Shown: positions 58,471 through 64,000 of the stretch, piece by piece | How the letters are laid out: every line of letters starts with the position of its first letter | Numbering within the stretch: position 1 is the first letter of the stretch | From: Aplidium turbinatum | Lineage: Eukaryota > Chordata > Ascidiacea > Aplousobranchia > Polyclinidae | Assembly (NCBI GenBank): GCA_918807975.1 | Contig: OU964921.1 | Location: 42,930,498-42,994,497, forward strand | Length of the DNA stretch: 64,000 nucleotides | Reading direction: 5' to 3' | Program-made: the position numbers and the translations under genes | The notes under the pieces: generated by a model | Told to the model about the DNA's origin: nothing | Database searches by the model: none | The model's input: the letters and a program-made list of their open reading frames with translations, nothing else

Positions 58471-59207
58471 GGTAGCCACTTTAACAAGTCGAAATTCTGC
58501 CACTGAAATTGACTAGAATGCAACCGCCAACCAATCAGAACGTGTTATAAGAGGCTACCGTCCAATTGTGATCCTTCTAGCACTCATCCAGAGAGTTAAT
58601 GCTTCTTTTGAACTTTATTTGGTAATTACAGAAGAAAAAGAGCAATAGCAGTGGTGAGAATCGAACACGCGTCAATGAAATGACTACTTTCTAGCCCTAA
58701 CCCTAACCCCTTGTTTTTTTTGTTTTTTTTTTCATATCTTTACCCTGCATTGCGGGAAAGCGGACTTTAGCGCTATGCATCGGTGTACGCCTTCCGACGT
58801 ACACCTGACCCACGCTGCAGCCGACGGCAATGTCTGTTTCCGGTTGTCTACTCTACTTATGACTTAAATTTGGTACTACCCATTACTCGAAACGATCACT
58901 GGGTAGAGGCAATTATCGTAAAGTTTCTTGCCCAGAGAAACAACAGCAAGTGCGGGTAGCTGGAGTCGAACATACAGACTCTCGACTGCGAGCCCAACGC
59001 GCTAACCACTCGGCCATTGCTGCCGACACTCGGCCATTGCTGCCGACCCCTAAGCCAACCAGCTGACAAAAAATCCATCACCTAATTTGCTTTCTATGAT
59101 CTTCTTTTCGCCATTTTTACGTCACTTAAACCGTAGCTTATGATTGGTTGGCGGTTGCATTCTAGTCAATTTCAGTGGCAGAATTTCGACTTGTTAAAGT
59201 GGCTACC
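58471..59207. mobile_element. MITE with 9-bp TSD, GGTAGCCACTTTAAC ends
   Basis: TIRs of about 65 bp starting GGTAGCCACTTTAACAAGTC, flanked by TCAATAAGG (58462-58470 and 59208-59216). Related in its ends to 39697-40111. Contains an F4 SINE (about 58612-58708, minus) and the uninterrupted F3 SINE (58733-59046, minus), plus a small tandem copy of CGGCCATTGCTGCCGAC at 59007-59046. Confidence 0.87.
58733..59046 (-). mobile_element. SINE family F3, uninterrupted copy
   Basis: Read on the minus strand: GGCCGAGTGGTTAGCGCG, GACTCCAGCTACCC, GAGAAACTTTACG-type body and GCAATGCAGGGTAAAGATAT. Reads straight through the site occupied at 37254-38165. Confidence 0.82.
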
Positions 59208-59280
59208 TCAATAAGGCACCCTTTATTAGTTTTTGGCATGTTTAGGCACAGATACAGCAACAACAGATATTCGTAGAACT

Positions 59281-59492
59281 TGCCGGCTGCATAGCCGAGT
59301 GGTGAGAGCCGTGGAACGGTAATCGAAAGGGCGCCGGTTCGATACCGCTCAAAAGCATGCGGCTGTGTCTTTGGCAGGACACTCAAAGGCATGCCTGAAG
59401 GTGAACACGAAGATTGGCTTCCTTGCCTTCCCGTCCACTTAATCTAAATCTTCACCAACCGGGTGCAAGCCTGGATACGACAAACAAAACAA
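59281..59492 (+). mobile_element. SINE family F2, full-length
   Basis: Head GCCGGCTGCATAGCCGAGTG, B box GCCGGTTCGATACC, body AAAGGCATGCCTGAAGG, tail GGATACGACAAACAAAAC. Confidence 0.85.
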
Positions 59493-60230
59493 ACAGTAGA
59501 ACTTAAAAATATAATCAACTATTTTAAATAATACAAAATTTGTTATTTGAGTACCAAATTAAGTACTTTTTCCAGTTGGGATGAGCAAGCATTGCACAGT
59601 GTAACAACTCACCCCAATAGTAGTTGGCTGAATAAGATCAACAATCAACATATGTCAAACATGTGACACTCAGCTTTACAATATTTATAATGAATCAAAG
59701 GTATTGCACTTCAAGTCTGATTTAACTTTGAAGCCAGATAAATATCACTCATAATTTTGTAGCAATAACATTTTCTTTGAAAAAGCAAAATTTACTTTTC
59801 ATACCCTAAAACTGTTTTTCATCAATAATTTTTTACTGCAGCCTTCAAATGGGCTGAAGCTTCGTTTGCACATGGAAACTAAAAATCTGAAAAAAACAAC
59901 TTAATTCCAGCGGTTGATGTGAACTAATTTAAAAGGACTGTAACAACCCTCCCTTGTAACAAATCTCCCCGGTCTCCCCTACTCAAAAAAAACACGCCAA
60001 CTTCGAAACTCGTGCGTTGCAGCATGCTGAAATAATGGCCTTGGCCTTGCGATCCCTTAGTCGAAAATGCTTGAAATAATGGCCTTGCGAAACAAGTTGT
60101 CTGATGCGGTTCAATGATTTTAGTCCCAGCGCAGTCGACCGTGATTCAACCAACCTCTCTCCCCTACGCCATACATGCAGATAACTCGAAAGGGTACGCA
60201 GCAAGAAAATGTTCAAAAAACCCTGGTCTG

Positions 60231-60520
60231 GTTGGTTTTGAATCTTTATGCTCGGACTGACAAAGCCTTGACAGGTTATTCCTGGTAGTTTCGCATTCTT
60301 GTAGGCTAGAGGCTCTTGACGCAGGGCCGGTTACCGAGATTGGCAGAGTGAAGTTTTCCGATTGTTGAAATGTTGTTGCCGGGGAATAATTTATTCCATT
60401 CACTAGGTGACGCTGAACGGAGAGCAGTCCTGAAATGCGTTGCTCAAGCGCACACCCCGAGAGTCGAACCAGCGCCGCGTGATCTTAAACCTGGCGCGCA
60501 ACCACTAAGCTAAGGGGGCG
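60231..60520 (-). mobile_element. SINE family F1 copy
   Basis: GAATCTTTATGCTCGG, AGTGAAGTTTTCCGATTG, GAGAGCAGTCCTG, CGCACACCCCGAGAGTCG and a tRNA-like head ending GCTAAGGGGGCGG. Confidence 0.85.
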
Positions 60521-62514
60521 GACAGAGCGTAAAGCTTGGATTGACTCTCCGAATGGTGGAGCACTTTAACAAGCACTTGCTAAGTGAAGGCCATTGACAG
60601 ACTGTGATTTTTAATACCAAATGCTTTCGGCCCTTGTGTCAACAACTTAACTAAAAATGAACGCATGATGGTGGTCAAGAATGTAACCTTTAATTCACAT
60701 TGTACATTTACTGTGCTATACAACAGTTACAAGTCCCCGCGACAAATATTACAATAGCCTAAACGGTACAGGCAAAGTAACTAATAGGGAACTCTTTCCC
60801 GCAAACACTTGTGCCCTCTTTATTGTAAACATGAGTAGCCTAGGTAGGCTATGACTCTTTCTGCTATTGTTTACCCGGCTTTGACACGAACATAAACAAA
60901 ACGGAATAGCTCCAGGTAAGGAAATAATTTATCTATAAACGCTAATTGGGTATTCAGTTTACTAATTTGCATCAGAAACAAAGTCGATAGAATTCAAATT
61001 TTTTAACAGCTTACAAATGATAAGTTAGCCGACAGAGTGATTTTCTTCATTAGTTGCTCAAATGTTTGTTCAATAACGTACTTTGAGAATGTATACAATT
61101 GAAAAACCAATATTGTCTTCATCCAAATGTAGTTACTAGATGGCATGTACCACCTCTACAAAATCTTACATCGATAAAACGTAGCATTTTTAGATGCAGC
61201 ATACCACTAAATAATTATTTTGTTGTATTTTTTTACACTTTGAATCTCCAAAACTGAAATTACCACTTTGGTCTCCTTAAACATTGACAATTTGAATGGA
61301 ACGCCGTGTGCACTTCGAGAAACTGTGATTAACTTATTCAGCTACCCTCAAAAAAAAATTATGCGAATTGATTTATAAGAAAGATATTTTTGAAAAGCAG
61401 GCCCGGTTTGTTTGGAGATTAATAAGCGTATTTGAAAAAAAACAACAAAACAATCTGAAACACCAAAGGATAGAATGGTGCGATTAACTTGATCAATAAA
61501 AAATTACCCACAGCAATAGCTGATGGGAACATAGTGCTGTCCTTTTTTATATTTGCTTACCTCACAAACGTTCAGGAAAAAGTGAAACTTCAGTTTACGA
61601 AAAATCAATTCCCGAAAATCCGTCAGAAACTTCCGCATTAAGTTTGTGACTGTGTGAGCACTCTCTCTACAGAATAATCCCGAAGACAACATAAACGTTT
61701 TTATTGTCAAACTACCCACCAGCAGAATGCCCAGTTGGTTCAGGGATACGCAGTAGGCTATCATTGACAAGGGGATACTTATGGGCCACCGCGTATAATT
61801 TAGATACACTGCTTTTTTCTGTGAAGCGTCTTGATTTGTAGCCTAAGGATCTTATTGGCACCGGGCCAAAATTATTCTCGTAAGGGCCATGGGAATACGA
61901 GAGCTGTCTGTACGTTTTTCTGCCATGTAGGCGGATTGTTTTTGGTACGTTATCAGGAACTTACCGGTACTGATAATTTCATATTTAACCCAACGGCATG
62001 CTTTAGGCTAGTGCCATCAATGTGGAGCATTTATAAAATCTGTAAAGTAACGAACGTAGTACCTCACCACAGTTGGCTGCTTGTGCATTCTTAATGGAAT
62101 TTGCAGGTTCCCTGCGAAAGCAATGACGTAGGCTTGGTCACAAATAAAAACGATTTTTACCAATCAGGATAATTGGCAGGCTCCAAGTTGTCCTTTTGCA
62201 AATCAAGAAAAAGTAATCAGTGGTGACCACCATATACCAATTTCGAGTAAATTTTCAATATAACTTAGCTTTTGTGCTCGACACGAGGTGTTGTGCTAGA
62301 AATACTTTTAAACGACATAGCCTACGCCAAGAAAAAAATAGGCTACGTTCCGGTATTTAAGTTCTTGATTTATCGGACGCCTACATTATTTCAGCATCAT
62401 TCTCGTTAGAAACAAGTTTCCTTCAGGTATTTAATCAAATTGCCCTTCAATTGTGCCAGCATACATCAGGTCCACTGCAAAACTGCTAATGCTCGAGGCA
62501 TCACGCTTTCCAGG
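60521..62514. other. Intergenic, no gene recognised
   Basis: About 2 kb of mostly AT-rich sequence. The open frames here have no coding character I can defend and no repeat family from this window recurs in it. Confidence 0.4.
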
Positions 62515-62517
62515 TTA

Positions 62518-62742
62518 GGGAACGTTCAAATATTACGTAACGCTTTTTTTCCGAATTTTTGACCCCCCCCTCCCCCATGTAACGCTTTTTCACTACGAAT
62601 TCAGCACAAAAAAACTACCATTCCGTACTCGAAAGCGTTACGTAACGTTTTGCTTGAACCCCCTCCCCCTGATGTGACGCTAACGTAACGCTTTGCATAA
62701 ACCCTCCCCCTCGGAGGCGTTACGTAATATTTGAACGTTCCC
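62518..62742. mobile_element. TTA-flanked MITE (PIF/Harbinger-like)
   Basis: 225 bp, TIR GGGAACGTTCAAATATTACG then TAACGC mirrored at the right, TSD TTA (62515-62517 and 62743-62745). Several internal GTAACGCTTT motifs in both directions. A three-base TTA duplication with GGG-starting TIRs suits PIF/Harbinger. Confidence 0.85.
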
Positions 62743-62926
62743 TTAGTCATAAACTTTTTTGAAAATGCAAAGCTTCTTTGTTTAGACAGACATATTTTCA
62801 ATGCAAAAGCTTGCCAAAACCTTAGCGAAATTACAAAGCATAGAGTGATGAATTTCCGACCAAATTTTTAAAAAAATTACACTAACTACACCATTTAGCT
62901 AGAGTACAATACACATGCAACTTTTG

Positions 62927-63154
62927 CCAGACAATTTGTCTGGACTTCTACTTCCAATGTCTTCGTCCGCCACAATTTGTGGGTCTGTTGGTTTTCAACC
63001 ACAATTTGTGGGTTCTTTTGGCTTCACCCACTATTTGTGGGTTCTTTTGGCTTCACCCACCATTTGTGGGCTCTTTTGCCTTCACCCACAATTTGTGGGC
63101 TCTTTTGCAATCTTCACTCACAATTTGTGAGCATTTTTGACCACAATTTGTGGC
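62927..63154. repeat. Array of eight palindromes with ACAATTTGT core
   Basis: Palindromic units at about 62927, 62969, 62999, 63027, 63056, 63085, 63116 and 63141, spaced 24-42 bases and separated by TTCTTTTGGCTTCA-type spacers. Most are CCCACAATTTGTGGG; one is CTCACAATTTGTGAG and the first is CCAGACAATTTGTCTGG, so the flanks change on both sides together. Cores at 63027 and 63056 carry one substitution. Confidence 0.88.
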
Positions 63155-63739
63155 AATAATCCAAAGACAATATTTACAAGCACAAATTGTTTTAACTGCA
63201 AGACTATATACATATGAACTAGCAAATATCTACATCAAGCTTCAGAGCAAGTATTCTCACCAACAAGAGCCTTTATCTTCGGAAGAAATGGACTCATCAG
63301 AAATAAAATGGAATCGCATATCGGTTCAAGAAACCGTCGTACGGTTTGGCTACAGATCCAAGAAAAACTCTTTTTTTGGCTGGCTTCTTTGGATGTTTAC
63401 TAACTGACTCAAAATTCGGTTTGTTACAAACCAACTTTATTTAGATTAAAAAAGCTTCAAAATTTGATTTAAAAGAAATGCATATTTACGGCAGTGGTGA
63501 GCAGACTTTACCGAAAACCAGCAAGGAAATCAAACATACGAAGAACAGTGGTCAAATGGAGTGGTAGCTTCAAGATTGTGACTGGTTGGAGACTATGAGT
63601 AAGAAAACCTTGATAAGATCCAGAAATCAATTTAACTACGATTCCATCTTCAAGTCTAATTGAGAAAACTCCTTTTTTTAAACAAGTCAAACAGATTTAT
63701 TCATAATCTCAGATTGTTTCCTCAAAATGCCGAGCTCAA
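63155..63739. other. Probable 3' flank of the right-edge gene
   Basis: A minus-strand AATAAA (63696-63701) about 40 bases after the stop of the right-edge gene suggests a short 3'UTR. Nothing else is recognised. Confidence 0.35.
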
Positions 63740-64000
63740 TTAACTTTGATCCATTTCTTCAGGTGACGCGACAGGTTGTTCAGTTTCTTCGATAATTTCC
63801 TGCACAATGACCGCTTCTTCTACATTAGCCCCCTGTTCGTCATGTGTGGGGGTACCTGGACTGAGGTGAACTGGGGGAGATAAATTATTTGTAGAGGATA
63901 CTTCCTCTGGTTTAGGGGACAAAATCGGCTGCTCGTTTTGATGACCAGCAGATGAAACTTCATCGACCTGAGCTACTTCGTCGCGTGGCGAAGAAGACTC
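63740..64000 (-). CDS. C-terminal end of an unidentified acidic protein (partial)
   Basis: An open frame runs from the window edge to a TAA at 63742-63740, giving at least 86 residues. It begins ESSSPRDEVAQVDEV, contains several short SP motifs (LSPKPEE, LSPPVHLSPGTP) and ends with a Glu-rich segment IVQEIIEETEQPV and PEEMDQS. The composition is acidic, low-complexity and likely disordered, with possible proline-directed phosphorylation sites. No domain or family can be named. There is no stop back to the edge, so the exon probably continues. An AATAAA lies about 40 bases past the stop. Confidence 0.65.
   Translation of the reverse strand, partial: ESSSPRDEVAQVDEVSSAGHQNEQPILSPKPEEVSSTNNLSPPVHLSPGTPTHDEQGANVEEAVIVQEIIEETEQPVASPEEMDQS

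Larger units (their letters stand above)
58010..59979. mobile_element. TA-flanked element, GGGGAGACCGGGGAG termini
   Basis: TIRs GGGGAGACCGGGGAGGGTTG then TTACA, with TA at 58008-58009 and 59980-59981. About 185 bp inside lies a palindrome GTAACAAGTCACCCC / AGTAT / mirror (58196-58231) built from the inner TIR motif TTGTTAC. No coding frame of its own; nested insertions and SINEs fill the middle. Confidence 0.83.
56807..60164. mobile_element. Pogo-like element with GGGGAGAG termini, heavily nested
   Basis: Left GGGGAGAGTGGGGTTGGTTG then AATCA; right end mirrors it; TA at 60165-60166 and TG (probable decayed TA) at 56805-56806. GGGGTTGGTTGAATCA recurs two to three times in tandem at about 57001-57060. 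Contains a transposase remnant and the 58010-59979 insertion. Confidence 0.78.

Noticed and set aside
58693-58710. CCCTAACCCTAACCCC, telomere-like
   Set aside because: It falls at the edge of an F4 SINE whose other copies carry single CCCTAACCC motifs; only two units, no array.

Overview
This is an AT-rich, intron-containing animal genome window, crowded with transposons. Protein similarity and gene structure suggest an invertebrate deuterostome, possibly a tunicate, but the sequence alone does not settle this. There is no operon structure, rRNA, genuine tRNA gene or CRISPR. Five host loci can be read: an intronless low-molecular-weight tyrosine phosphatase (ACP1-like, minus, 38-520); a complete 13-exon TMEM135-like gene (minus, 12523-19549, 453 aa after splicing); an FBXL4-like mitochondrial F-box/LRR gene (plus, eight exons, 29562-40505); an IGF2BP/IMP RNA-binding protein with an uninterrupted 590-codon reading frame (minus, 44487-46259); and the acidic C-terminal end of an unidentified gene running off the right edge (minus, 63740-64000).

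Most of the rest is mobile DNA, and many boundaries are exact because target-site duplications (TSDs) are readable. At 893-3336 two copies of a Penelope-like element (GIY-YIG endonuclease) sit head to head as a 2.35-kb palindrome inside one 13-bp TSD; each arm carries a candidate hammerhead ribozyme between the endonuclease frame and the place where the next open frame begins. At 5363-6235 is a fold-back element with a 9-bp TSD. From 7121 to 10160 come several hAT elements and a short LTR element that landed inside the TSD of one of them. Four tRNA-derived SINE families recur across the window (F1 about eight copies, F2 four, F3 two, F4 four).

Further on, 25060-27635 is a triple nest (hAT holding an hAT-like element holding Tc1). 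FBXL4 introns hold an hAT with transposase remains, two inverted tandem-repeat structures and a TA-flanked element inserted in a SINE. The interval 49822-52055 pairs a large inverted repeat with a BEL/Pao gag fossil. The interval 53678-60164 contains deeply nested hAT, pogo-like and 9-bp-TSD elements. Near the right end are a TTA-flanked MITE and an array of eight small palindromes whose flanks change in a pairing-preserving way.

The host genes are not functionally linked in any obvious way, although two (FBXL4 and TMEM135) belong to families known for mitochondrial or peroxisomal quality control. The most novel material is structural: the palindromic Penelope pair with ribozymes; three TIR families with a shared GGGGARAC-type terminus, TA target sites and an internal echo of the inner terminal sequence about 180-200 bp inside; and several arrays of palindromic or inverted tandem motifs.
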